A stretch of 42,341 bases of DNA, from the NCBI RefSeq assembly GCF_023074175.1, contig NZ_JADPKS010000119.1, forward strand, positions 1 to 42,341. Reading direction: 5' to 3'. The position numbers and the translations under genes are program-made. The notes below the pieces were generated by a model, which saw only the letters and a program-made list of their open reading frames with translations, searched no databases and was not told where the DNA came from. Source of the stretch: Bradyrhizobium sp. 139. GTDB lineage: Bacteria > Pseudomonadota > Alphaproteobacteria > Rhizobiales > Xanthobacteraceae. Below, piece after piece: positions 8,690 through 15,684 of the stretch (positions are counted from its first letter, which is position 1; the number at the start of each line of letters is the position of its first letter).

Positions 8690-8815
8690 CGAACGGTGCG
8701 CGCCTCGACCAAGGATGAGCGCAGGTTTCCAACAGGGAAGGCGGCCCGGATTGGGCCGCCCCCGTCGCCCTTTGCCGCCCCGGTGATCCAGATCACCCAG
8801 ATCACAATGCGTCGT
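8651..8815 (-). ncRNA. Candidate small RNA or attenuated leader
   Basis: The terminator at 8651-8689 and a second hairpin at 8740-8760 are on the same strand with no convincing reading frame between them. A transcript of roughly 100-160 nt would be compact and end in a U-tract. I see no clear -35/-10 for it, and it does not match 6S, SRP RNA, tmRNA or RNase P features that I know. The 5' end is a guess. Confidence 0.3.
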
Positions 8816-8921
8816 TGTGAACTGGATCAGATTGCTCTCATCGGATCGGCTCAGGCCGCTCCGAGCGTAGCGAAGAAGATTGGATCAGGGGAATACGGAT
8901 GGAATTTCGGCCATTTTTGAA

Positions 8922-8937
8922 TGTGACCGGCATCACA
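8922..8937. promoter_or_regulatory. CRP-type palindrome upstream of ompA-like
   Basis: TGTGACCGGCATCACA has perfect TGTGA and TCACA half-sites with the six-base spacer of the CRP/FNR superfamily consensus. It lies 71 bp upstream of the ATG at 9009. Control of the OmpA-domain gene by a CRP-like cyclic-nucleotide regulator is an inference. Confidence 0.5.
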
Positions 8938-9008
8938 TCAGGTTATTTGAACCCGCCCTATGCTTGCAGCATCAAGTAGCCACCAAGCGTAACAGCGAGG
9001 ATACGACA

Positions 9009-9677
9009 ATGACCCATTTCAATAAGTTTTTTGTCAATAAGTTTTTTGCCAATAAGTTTTTTGGACTGAAGGCGATCACCCTCTCGGCAGTTCTGTCGAT
9101 GTCGGCGGGCTTGGCACTGGCCGGCGACAACGTCTCTACCGACCAGATCCTGGATGCGCTGAAGCCAAAGCCGGCGACCCGCGGCCTGTCCGCCGGTCCG
9201 CAGGCCGATCCGGCGGTGCAGGCCAAGGAATCGACGTTCCTGAACACCGTGCGCAACCGCTCGACCCGGTCGCTGTCGACCGGCGAGCGCGAGCAGATCG
9301 CCGAACTCGCGGCAACCAAGCCGAAGATCGATCTGGAGATCCAGTTCGACTACAACTCGGCCGACATCGCCAGGACTTCGGTGGCCTCGGTGCAGGCGCT
9401 CGGCAAGGCTCTGTCCGATCCGTCACTGAAGGGCTCGACCTTCGTGGTCGCCGGCCACACCGATGCGATAGGGACTGAAGAGTACAATCAAGGGCTCTCC
9501 GAACGTCGCGCGGACACCATCAAGAAGTATCTGGTGCAGAACTACGCCCTCACCGGCACCGATCTCGTCACCGTCGGCTATGGCAAGACCAAGCTGAAGG
9601 ACACCGCCAACGGCGCCGACCCCGTCAACCGCCGCGTCCAGGTCGTGAACATGGACACCGAGACCGCATCCAAATGA
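9009..9677 (+). CDS. OmpA-domain envelope protein
   Basis: A 222-residue exported protein. The signal peptide has an unusual n-region of three NKFF units (residues 5-19: NKFFV, NKFFA, NKFFG), then LKAITLSAVLSMSAGLALA and likely cleavage after LALA. The C-terminal half (from about residue 105) is an OmpA/MotB peptidoglycan-binding domain: IQFDYNSADI, VVAGHTDAIGTEEYNQGLSERRADTIKKYL and DPVNRRVQV. It lacks an OmpA beta barrel, so it should be periplasmic and bound to peptidoglycan. The ATG at 9009 follows GCGAGG with an eight-base spacer. A CRP-like site precedes it. No partner gene is adjacent on the same strand. Confidence 0.92.
   Translation: MTHFNKFFVNKFFANKFFGLKAITLSAVLSMSAGLALAGDNVSTDQILDALKPKPATRGLSAGPQADPAVQAKESTFLNTVRNRSTRSLSTGEREQIAELAATKPKIDLEIQFDYNSADIARTSVASVQALGKALSDPSLKGSTFVVAGHTDAIGTEEYNQGLSERRADTIKKYLVQNYALTGTDLVTVGYGKTKLKDTANGADPVNRRVQVVNMDTETASK
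9021..9065 (+). repeat. 15-nt tandem repeat in the signal peptide
   Basis: Three units of AATAAGTTTTTTG plus two bases, at 9021-9035, 9036-9050 and 9051-9065. Each encodes NKFF plus V, A or G. The first 13 bases are identical in all three and contain a T6 run. The AT content is far above the surrounding coding DNA. Confidence 0.95.
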
Positions 9678-9730
9678 TCCACAGGTAATCGCCGCCGAAA
9701 CACGCCGCCTGCCATAATCGTGGCAGGATT

Positions 9731-11089
9731 TCATATCCAGCTCTGGAACAGCATCATCCGGTTGAACGTCTGCATCGACGTGCCGATGAAGGCCGCCGAG
9801 ATCGGCAGCATGGCGGCAAAGCCCGCTGCCGCGACCGCGACATAGGCCCACAGCAGCCAGCGCGGCAGCCCCTCTCTTCGCAGCACGTAGACGAGTGCAA
9901 GCGATGCCGCGGTTGCGGCCGGCAGATAATAGTAGATGAAGCCGAGCGTGCGCGGCAGCAGCGCCCAGGCGAGCCACGGGCCGAAATAGAACGCCGCGAT
10001 CAGGAACGCATCCCATCGGCGCGTCACGATGAAGTCGCGCAGCACAACGGCAATCGCAAGCAACGCCGGCCACAGCACCAGGGGATTGCCGAGCAAGACG
10101 ATCGCGGCGATGCGGTCCTCCGCGGCCTTGTCGAACAGGAACCACACCGGGCGCGCGAGCAGCGGCCAGGACGGCCACGAGCTCATATAAGTGTGGCCGG
10201 CGATCGCCGTGGTGGTGTTGTCGGAAAATATCCGGCGCTGCGCCTCGAGCAGCTCCGACAGCGATAATCCGTGGAGCGGAACGAAGGCCGCAAGATATGT
10301 CATCGCCGGCAGAACGGCGAAGCAGAGCGTGACATGCTGCACGCGAAAATCGGGCCAGAGATCGGGCCGATACCAGTCGCTCGGCTTCGCGTCGGCAAAC
10401 ATTGTGTGCCAGCCCTGCATCAGGCGGACCGCGCAGACGATGACGATGCAAACGCCGAGCGGAAACAGGCCGCTCCATTTGCAAGCCGCTGCAAGACCGA
10501 ACAGGCTGCCCGCGAGCGCGAACGGCGCATGCGGCCGCTCTCTTCGAAAGCCGTGCATGAAGGCGGCGGTCGCGAGCAGGCCCAATCCGAGCGCGAAAAT
10601 GTCGAGCATAGCGATGCGCGCCTGCACGTAGAGCATCTGGTTGAAGCCGGCGATCAGCGCGGCTGCGATCGCGGGCCCTTGCGCGGAGAACAGCGCAAGC
10701 CCGCACAGATAGATCGCGACGATCGCGAGGGCGCCGAACAGGGTCGACGGATAGCGCCAACCCAGTGCGTTGTCGCCGAAGGCTGCGATCGATGCCGCGA
10801 TCAGCTCCTTGGCCAGCGGCGGATGCATCGGATTCAGCATCGGCTGCGACATCGTAGGTGCCAGCATCTGCCGCGCCGCGGGCACGTAATGCACCTCGTC
10901 GAAGACGAACTTCTCCGGCACCGTCAGGCCGATCAGCAGCGCGAGCTGCGCCGCTAGGAAAATCGCGACAGCTATCACTGCGCTCCGCGACACCTTTGGA
11001 ACTGCGGGCAATTCAAGCTGCTGCTGTGGGGATGTTTTACGTGGCAAATCTGCTTCACCGCGAGGAAAAATAAAGCTGGTCGTTTTCAT
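9731..11089 (-). CDS. Protein O-mannosyltransferase-family membrane glycosyltransferase
   Basis: A 452-residue polytopic protein of the PMT/GT39 group (phospholipid carrier-dependent glycosyltransferases, GT-C fold), which use a polyprenyl-phosphate sugar on the outer face of the membrane. An N-terminal cytoplasmic tail precedes TM1 (AVIAVAIFLAAQLALLIGL). The first loop has the acidic FDEVHYVPAA motif expected for the catalytic DE pair, followed by HPPLAKELIAA and WRYPSTLFGALAIVAIYL. About ten further membrane segments follow. The ATG at 11089 (MKTTSFIF) is chosen over a start at 11161, which would lie across the divergent promoter region. It is divergent from the FecR/barrel pair, whose barrel has a Ser-Pro tract of the kind PMT enzymes modify in other bacteria. 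Acceptor and sugar are unknown. Confidence 0.82.
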   Translation of the reverse strand: MKTTSFIFPRGEADLPRKTSPQQQLELPAVPKVSRSAVIAVAIFLAAQLALLIGLTVPEKFVFDEVHYVPAARQMLAPTMSQPMLNPMHPPLAKELIAASIAAFGDNALGWRYPSTLFGALAIVAIYLCGLALFSAQGPAIAAALIAGFNQMLYVQARIAMLDIFALGLGLLATAAFMHGFRRERPHAPFALAGSLFGLAAACKWSGLFPLGVCIVIVCAVRLMQGWHTMFADAKPSDWYRPDLWPDFRVQHVTLCFAVLPAMTYLAAFVPLHGLSLSELLEAQRRIFSDNTTTAIAGHTYMSSWPSWPLLARPVWFLFDKAAEDRIAAIVLLGNPLVLWPALLAIAVVLRDFIVTRRWDAFLIAAFYFGPWLAWALLPRTLGFIYYYLPAATAASLALVYVLRREGLPRWLLWAYVAVAAAGFAAMLPISAAFIGTSMQTFNRMMLFQSWI

Positions 11090-11211
11090 TGAACGCTTTC
11101 CGCCGCAACTGTCACTAAGCATAACGCAGGTCCCGCGCCGTTTGTGATAATTTCGCCACATCAGAAGCGCGCGCGATCCGGTACGATCAGGGACATATCA
11201 TCGGTTGCGAA
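11090..11211. promoter_or_regulatory. Divergent promoter region, PMT / FecR-barrel
   Basis: 122 bp separates the two starts. It includes an AT-richer stretch, TTTGTGATAATTTC (about 11142-11155), but I could not assign reliable -35/-10 hexamers on either strand. The short shared spacer makes joint control of the two transcription units possible. Confidence 0.4.
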
Positions 11212-11913
11212 ATGAATTTGCGTTTCTTGTTTTTCTCCGCACTGCTGTCGGCCGCGTTGTGCGCGGCGCCTTGCGCACGGGCGCAGACGCGCGTCGGTGA
11301 AGCCGTCGTGATTCAAAACGAAGTGGTGCGCGTGGCCGCGGCCACGACGCCGATCAGTGTCGGCGACAGCATGCTGCGCGACGAGACCGTGCGCACGGGC
11401 GCCGACAGCACAGCGCGCTTCGTCATGGCCGACAGCACCAATCTGTCGCTCGGGTCCGGCGCGACGCTGAAGCTCGACCGCACCGTCTTCAACGACGAGC
11501 ACAGCTATCGCGACGTCGCGATCCGCATGACCACCGGCGCATTCCGCTTCGTCACCGGACATTCGGACAAGACCGCCTACAAGATCACGACGCCGCTCGC
11601 GACCATCGGCGTGCGCGGCACCACGCTCGACATCCTCTCGCAACGTGGCCGCTCCGTTGTCGTGCTTCAGGACGGTGCGGCCAGCGTCTGCACGACGAAC
11701 TCCCAATGCGTGCAGCTCACCCAGCCCGGCGACACCGCAATCATCACCTCGGCCGGCGGCAAGGTCAGCATCACCAAGACCAACACGCCGCCCTGGACCT
11801 TTGCCGCCAACTGCGCCGCAAGCGCCGGGCTGTGCTCGGTCAACCAATATGCGGACGCCTCGCCGGCCCTCACGCCCGCCGTCCAGGACGACGGCATGCT
11901 GTGCGGGCGGTGA
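11212..11913 (+). CDS. Secreted FecR-domain protein
   Basis: A 233-residue protein with a signal peptide (MNLRFLFFSALLSAALCAAPCARAQ, cut near ARA|Q). A FecR-type domain covers about residues 45-140: VRTGADSTARFVMADSTNLSLG, TTGAFRFVTG and ITTPLATIGVRGTTLDI. There are no membrane anchor or anti-sigma helices before it, so this is not the classic iron-sensor FecR; free periplasmic or surface FecR-domain proteins are common but poorly understood. Cysteines in CTTNSQC and NCAASAGLC suggest disulfides in the C-terminal part. It overlaps nothing, and the barrel gene starts two bases after its stop, so the two are cotranscribed and translationally coupled. Confidence 0.83.
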   Translation: MNLRFLFFSALLSAALCAAPCARAQTRVGEAVVIQNEVVRVAAATTPISVGDSMLRDETVRTGADSTARFVMADSTNLSLGSGATLKLDRTVFNDEHSYRDVAIRMTTGAFRFVTGHSDKTAYKITTPLATIGVRGTTLDILSQRGRSVVVLQDGAASVCTTNSQCVQLTQPGDTAIITSAGGKVSITKTNTPPWTFAANCAASAGLCSVNQYADASPALTPAVQDDGMLCGR

Positions 11914-11915
11914 CG

Positions 11916-13001
11916 ATGGCGAAACTCCGCAAAGTGCTCCTCACGGTCGCACTGATCGGCGCCACAGCGGTTGTGCTGATCGCGACGGATATGCACCCTG
12001 CCGCGGCGCAGGCCTCGCCGACACCGACATATAGCCCATCGCCAACACCGTCGCCGTCGCCGTCGCCGTCGCCGAGCCCGTCCCCCTCTCCTTCGCCGAC
12101 CCCGACCAGCGTAGATTCCAGCGGCAATTCGATCGGCGGTCTCGCCAACCAGCGTTTCAACCAGATGATCACCAACCGGGTGCTCGGGACGGTGCTGCTC
12201 GGCGTCAACGAGCAGGTCAATTGCAACGACTGCATCAGCGCGTTCGGCTCGGCCGGCTCGTTCTCGGCCGGCATTCACGGCCGCAAGGAACTGACCAACA
12301 ATTTGTCGCTGCTCGCCGGCATCGCCTACACGCAATACAGCGAGGGCGGCTACAACATCACCAGCGCGCCGATCGGCGCCTTCGCTCTGCGCTATGACCT
12401 CACCGACTGGGGCTCGTCGCGCCCGTTCTTCGACGTCGGTACGATCCTGACGCCGTGGGAGAAGGCACGCTACACTCGCAGCTACAACACCAGCCTCGGC
12501 CCGGTGAGCGTGACGAGCTCGACCAATGCTTCGAACTACGCCGTCTACGGCCGTGCCGGCTGGATAAGCCGCGTGTCACCGCGCGACGAGATCGCGGCCT
12601 CGATCGAAGTCTGGCAGCTCTGGCAGCGCGTGTCCGGCTACACCGACAGCGCGGTCGCGTTTAACCCGTTCGACGCCAGCATTGCGACCGGCACCGATCG
12701 CACCAGCCTGGTCAAGATCGGCGGCCAATGGACCCATCTCTACGGCAGCAACATCGAGGCCAACATCAATGGCGGCTGGGTGCAGTCGTTCGCGAGCCGC
12801 AGCGGCATCGTCGCCACCGTGACCGGCGATGGCATGGTGGTGCCGACGATGGGCAACCAGGGCTGGTTCGAATATGGCGGCCGCCTCGGCTTCCGCGTGC
12901 AGAAGGGCTGGATCGTGGACGTCTTCGCCAACGGCACGCTGGGCCCGCAGCCGGTGGGGAACACCATCCACGGCGGCGTGGGGCTGCGGATCAGTTACTG
13001 A
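11916..13001 (+). CDS. Outer-membrane beta-barrel protein with an N-terminal Ser-Pro tract
   Basis: A 361-residue protein. A signal peptide (cleavage near AAAQA|S, residue 33) is followed at once by a 32-residue Ser/Pro/Thr tract (residues 34-65, including eight SP pairs). The rest, about 295 residues, is an autotransporter-like barrel: alternating aromatic strands such as LSLLAGIAYTQYSEGGYNI, RPFFDVGTIL and WFEYGGRLGFRVQ, ending in the C-terminal aromatic RISY that marks BAM substrates. A CNDC pair near residue 102 could form a disulfide. There is no passenger domain. The start is the ATG at 11916, two bases after the FecR stop. The tract could be a stalk or wall-spanning spacer and is a plausible target for O-glycosylation. 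Confidence 0.82.
   Translation: MAKLRKVLLTVALIGATAVVLIATDMHPAAAQASPTPTYSPSPTPSPSPSPSPSPSPSPSPTPTSVDSSGNSIGGLANQRFNQMITNRVLGTVLLGVNEQVNCNDCISAFGSAGSFSAGIHGRKELTNNLSLLAGIAYTQYSEGGYNITSAPIGAFALRYDLTDWGSSRPFFDVGTILTPWEKARYTRSYNTSLGPVSVTSSTNASNYAVYGRAGWISRVSPRDEIAASIEVWQLWQRVSGYTDSAVAFNPFDASIATGTDRTSLVKIGGQWTHLYGSNIEANINGGWVQSFASRSGIVATVTGDGMVVPTMGNQGWFEYGGRLGFRVQKGWIVDVFANGTLGPQPVGNTIHGGVGLRISY
12015..12110 (+). repeat. Ser-Pro coding tract with a TCGCCG microsatellite
   Basis: The tract encodes SPTPTYSPSPTP, then eight SP pairs and TPTS. The first four SP pairs are perfect TCGCCG hexamers. The next three use AGCCCG, TCCCCC and TCTCCT, so the amino-acid pattern is kept although the DNA repeat has decayed. 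This suggests selection on the peptide rather than only recent slippage. Confidence 0.9.
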
Positions 13002-13015
13002 GATCCCGAGGAGAG

Positions 13016-13107
13016 TCGTAGGGTGGGCAAAGCGAAGCGTGCCCACCACATCGCTCAATCGAGGACAGATGGTGGGCACGGCGCAAACGCGCCTCTGCCC
13101 ACTCTAC
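13016..13107. repeat. Palindromic intergenic repeat, family A, copy 3
   Basis: Same order as copy 1: a short hairpin (GTAGGGTGGGCAAAGCG / CGTGCCCACC) and then a long hairpin (ATGGTGGGCACGGCGC ... GCGCCTCTGCCCACTCTAC). It lies between the convergent barrel and VOC genes, 14 nt from one stop and 24 nt from the other. Confidence 0.88.
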
Positions 13108-13131
13108 AATACTACGGTACTTGTCGGGACC

Positions 13132-13620
13132 TCAGGCCGCCGGCTTGCCCTCGAACGCGCGGCGTAGGGCATCCACGTCAAGCTTCACCATCTTCATCAT
13201 GGCCTGCATCGCGCGCGCCGCTGCCGCCTTGTCCGGGCTCGTTAGAAATTCGAACATCACCTTCGGCACCACCTGCCAGGCCACGCCCCAGCGGTCCCTG
13301 AGCCAGCCGCACTGCTCTTCCTTGCCGCCATGGGCCAGGAAGGCATTCCAGACGCTGTCGACCTGGGCCTGGTCGTCACAATGGATCATCAGCGAGAGTG
13401 CGTGGGTGTATTCCATCTTCATGCCGCCGTTGAGCGCGACCAGGGGCTGTCCGGCCACCGTGAACTCGACGACGAGCACGGAGCCTTCCTTGCCGGATGG
13501 ATTGTCCGAAACGTTGCGCTGAACGTGAGTAATCTCCGAATTCGGAACGAGCGAGACGTAGAACTTCGCGGCTTCCTCGGCATCGCCGTTGAACCACATG
13601 CAGGGCACGAGCTTGGACAT
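13132..13620 (-). CDS. PhnB-like VOC family protein
   Basis: A 162-residue protein of the PhnB/3-demethylubiquinone methyltransferase-like VOC family. It begins CMWFNGDAEEAAKFYVSLVPNSEI, with FTVAGQPLVALNGG in the middle and DRWGVAWQVVPKVM near residue 110. Members adopt the glyoxalase fold, but most have no defined reaction. The ATG at 13620 follows AGAGGAG at good spacing. A second VOC gene lies 41 nt upstream on the same strand, so they probably form an operon. Confidence 0.88.
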   Translation of the reverse strand: MSKLVPCMWFNGDAEEAAKFYVSLVPNSEITHVQRNVSDNPSGKEGSVLVVEFTVAGQPLVALNGGMKMEYTHALSLMIHCDDQAQVDSVWNAFLAHGGKEEQCGWLRDRWGVAWQVVPKVMFEFLTSPDKAAAARAMQAMMKMVKLDVDALRRAFEGKPAA

Positions 13621-13661
13621 CGTGGATGCTCCTCTTCAGATTCTCGATGCTGGGGCTTCGA

Positions 13662-14090
13662 TCAGGCGTTTGCCATGTCGGGCTGGGTGGTGGCGGCCGC
13701 GAAGTCCATCCACGTCACGCCCCACATATGACCGTCCGGATCCTCGAAGCTGCGGCCGTACATGAAACTGAACTCCTCCTTCGGGCTGGGATCGGCCGCG
13801 CCGCCCGCGAGCTCGGCCTTGCCGACGATATCGTCGACCTCGTCCCGGCTGTCCGCGGACAGGCAGAATAGCACCTGGCTCGAGGTCCTGGAATCCGCGA
13901 TCGGTCTCGGCGTGAACTGACGGAATTTGTCGTGGGTCATCAGCATGGCGAAAATGGTCTCGGAAATGACCATGCAGCTCGCCGTGTCGTCGCTGAATTG
14001 CGGATTCCTGACCACGCCGATCGCCTCGTAAAAGGCGGTGGCGCGCCTGAGATCGGTCACCGGCAGGCTGACGAAAATCATCTTGGGCAT
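13662..14090 (-). CDS. VOC family (glyoxalase-like) protein
   Basis: A 142-residue protein with one VOC module: MIFVSLPVTDLRRATAFYEAIG at the start and SFEDPDGHMWGVTWMD near the end, where the DPDGH stretch is the usual C-terminal motif. Substrate unknown. The ATG at 14090 is chosen because AGGAG lies seven bases upstream. It is the upstream partner of the PhnB-like gene in a likely two-gene operon. Confidence 0.88.
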   Translation of the reverse strand: MPKMIFVSLPVTDLRRATAFYEAIGVVRNPQFSDDTASCMVISETIFAMLMTHDKFRQFTPRPIADSRTSSQVLFCLSADSRDEVDDIVGKAELAGGAADPSPKEEFSFMYGRSFEDPDGHMWGVTWMDFAAATTQPDMANA

Positions 14091-14172
14091 CGGAAGCTCC
14101 TTGGGCGGGGTTCTGCCCAAGGACGGACGGCCCGGCGGCCATCCGACACGGCTTCCGAATATTTTCTAGCCC

Positions 14173-14220
14173 GGGGCTGCGGGGTTCTGTCGCACAGACC
14201 CCTTGGCGTTGTGGCAGCCC
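14173..14220 (-). terminator. Nested hairpin at the 3' end of the cupin gene
   Basis: GGGCTGC (14174-14180) pairs with GCAGCCC (14214-14220), enclosing GGGG-TCTGT/ACAGA-CCCC (about 14181-14202). It touches the cupin stop codon at 14220-14222. There is no clear U-tract, so it may protect or shape the 3' end rather than act as a standard intrinsic terminator. Confidence 0.45.
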
Positions 14221-14732
14221 TACTTCGTCTCGTTCGGATCCCGGTGAACGGGGTCGATCCACAGCACCGTCTCGGGCTTCTCGACCGGCTCGATATCAAG
14301 GTTGATCGCGACCGCCTCGCCGTCGCTGCGCACCAGCACGCATTCCAGCACCTCGTCCCGGCTGGCGTTGATCTCCTGATGCGGCACGTAGGGCGGAACG
14401 AAAATGAAATCGCCGGGGCCAGCCTCGGCGGTGAATTGCAGGCTCTCGCCCCAGCGCATCCGCGCCCTCCCCTTCACCACGTAGATGACGCTTTCAAGAT
14501 GGCCGTGGTGATGTGCGCCGGTCTTGGCATCGGGCTTGATGCTGACCGTGCCCGCCCACAATTTCTGCGCGCCGACGCGGGCGAAATTGATCGCGGCCGC
14601 GCGGTCCATGCCCGCCGTCGACGGCACGTTGGTATCGAGCTGGTTGCCGGGAATGACGCGCACGCCGTCATGTTTCCAGCGATCGTCGTGATCGTGGTCA
14701 TGGTGAGAATGCGAATGGTCATGGCCGGTCAT
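14220..14732 (-). CDS. Cupin-domain protein with a His/Asp-rich N-terminus
   Basis: A 170-residue protein. The first 22 residues are mostly His and Asp (GHDHSHSHHDHDHDD), a likely metal-binding tail. A cupin_2 domain follows, with TGAHHHGHLESVIYVVKGRARM holding the His/Glu metal ligands of motif 1 and PGDFIFVPPYVPHQEIN as motif 2. Cupins of this kind bind a single metal ion, but the reaction cannot be told from sequence. It diverges from the csbD-like gene. The start ATG lies directly before the His-rich tail and its ribosome binding site is weak. Confidence 0.88.
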   Translation of the reverse strand: MTGHDHSHSHHDHDHDDRWKHDGVRVIPGNQLDTNVPSTAGMDRAAAINFARVGAQKLWAGTVSIKPDAKTGAHHHGHLESVIYVVKGRARMRWGESLQFTAEAGPGDFIFVPPYVPHQEINASRDEVLECVLVRSDGEAVAINLDIEPVEKPETVLWIDPVHRDPNETK

Positions 14733-14805
14733 GAGGACTTGCTTTCTGTTGGTTCCATGCGGGCGAAGCTAGCCAAACCCACGCTGGCAAGCCATACCAA
14801 AAATC

Positions 14806-14830
14806 GGAACCCTCCCAGCCATGAAACGTT
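14806..14830 (+). promoter_or_regulatory. EcfG (general stress response) promoter of csbD-like
   Basis: GGAAC (14806-14810), 16 bases, then CGTT (14827-14830): an exact match to the alphaproteobacterial sigma-EcfG consensus. Transcription should begin near 14837, about 23 bases before the ATG at 14860. The in-frame ATG at 14821 lies inside this promoter, which rules it out as the start. Confidence 0.85.
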
Positions 14831-14859
14831 GTCTCTGCGACAAACGGAAGGAGAGTTTT

Positions 14860-15078
14860 ATGGGTAGCACCACCGACAAGATCAAGGGCACCACCAATGA
14901 GGCGATCGGCAAGGCCAAACAGGGCATTGGCGAAGCCACCGGGTCCGATCGTATGAAGGGCGAAGGCACGGTGCAGGAGGTGAAGGGCAAAGGCCAGCAG
15001 GCCATGGGCGACGCCAAGGACGCCGCGAAGGATGCGGCGGATCGCGCCGCAGCCGCCGCAAAGCGAGCGGCTGAGTAA
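14860..15078 (+). CDS. CsbD family stress protein
   Basis: A 72-residue hydrophilic protein with the CsbD pattern: TTDKIKGTTNEAIGKAKQGIGEATGSD followed by KGEGTVQEVKGKGQQAMGDAKDAAKDAADRA. Proteins of this family are small, abundant and stress-induced; their molecular role is unknown. The C-terminal third is an Ala/Lys-rich helix. The ATG at 14860 follows AGGAG. The EcfG promoter upstream places it in the general stress response, as for csbD-like genes in related bacteria. A strong terminator follows. Confidence 0.92.
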   Translation: MGSTTDKIKGTTNEAIGKAKQGIGEATGSDRMKGEGTVQEVKGKGQQAMGDAKDAAKDAADRAAAAAKRAAE

Positions 15079-15099
15079 GGAACGTTAGACTGAAAGCGA

Positions 15100-15130
15100 A
15101 AAGACCGGCCGCGAGGCCGGTCTTTTGTTT
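15100..15130 (+). terminator. Rho-independent terminator after csbD-like
   Basis: AAGACCGGCC, a GCGA loop and GGCCGGTCTT, followed by TTGTTT. The stem also carries an A-run on the left (GCGAAAAGACC), so it may also serve minus-strand transcripts leaving the FKBP gene. Confidence 0.9.
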
Positions 15131-15159
15131 GCGCCGCATGCCGACACGGCAGCCGTTGT

Positions 15160-15624
15160 TCACTTCACCGCGAGCAATTCCACGTCGAACATCAGCGTCG
15201 CGTTCGGCGGGATCACGCCGCCTGCGCCCCGGGCACCATAACCGAGCTGCGGCGGAATGATCAGCGTGCGTTTGCCGCCGACCTTCATCGAGGCCACGCC
15301 CTCGTCCCAGCCGGCGATGACACGGCCCTTGCCGATCGGGAATTCGAACGGTTCGTTGCGGTCGAGCGACGAGTCGAATTTCTTGCCCTTCTGACCGTTC
15401 TCGTAGAGCCAGCCGGTGTAATGCATCACGCAGATCTGGCCGGGCTTGGGTGAAGCGCCGGTCCCGGCGACGCCGTCGGTGATCTGCAAACCTGAAGCTG
15501 TGGTCATGGTCTTTCCTGCGGTCTGGGCCGAGGCCGTGGTGGAAACAAGGCCGGACACGCCGCCGATCACGGTGATCGCGAGTGCCGACATGATGGCGAG
15601 GAGCAGGCGCTGTAAACGCTGCAT
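15160..15624 (-). CDS. FKBP-type peptidyl-prolyl cis-trans isomerase, exported
   Basis: A 154-residue protein. The N-terminal signal peptide (LLLAIMSALAITVIGGVSGL, cut near ASA|Q) directs it to the periplasm. One FKBP domain fills the rest: GKTMTTASGLQITDGVAGTG, VMHYTGWLYENGQKGKKFDS, FEFPIGKGRVIAGWDEGVAS and LIIPPQLGYGARGAGGVIPP. The active-site residues of the family (Tyr, Phe, Asp in YTGWL/KKFDSS, Trp in AGWDEG) are present. The ATG at 15624 follows GGAAGG. It ends just across a terminator from csbD-like and is transcribed on its own. Confidence 0.94.
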   Translation of the reverse strand: MQRLQRLLLAIMSALAITVIGGVSGLVSTTASAQTAGKTMTTASGLQITDGVAGTGASPKPGQICVMHYTGWLYENGQKGKKFDSSLDRNEPFEFPIGKGRVIAGWDEGVASMKVGGKRTLIIPPQLGYGARGAGGVIPPNATLMFDVELLAVK

Positions 15625-15684
15625 AAGACACCTTCCGTTCGAGGCGGGAGGTGTCTAGCGCAACGCGGGTGCGGTTTCCACCCC

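Larger units (their letters stand above)
8604..9008. other. 405-bp intergenic region rich in palindromes
   Basis: No supported gene. From left to right it holds a minus-strand terminator-like hairpin (8651-8689), a second GC hairpin (GGCGGCCC 8740-8747 / GGGCCGCC 8753-8760), the palindrome GGTGATCCAGATCACC at about 8778-8793, the pair CACAA/TTGTG near 8804-8820 and a CRP-like box (8922-8937). A small RNA on the minus strand and the ompA-like promoter probably share it. Confidence 0.6.

Noticed and set aside
14821..14859. Upstream in-frame ATG giving a longer CsbD-like protein
   Set aside because: The ATG lies inside the EcfG promoter between -35 and -10, so it cannot be in the transcript; the ATG at 14860 has a good ribosome binding site.
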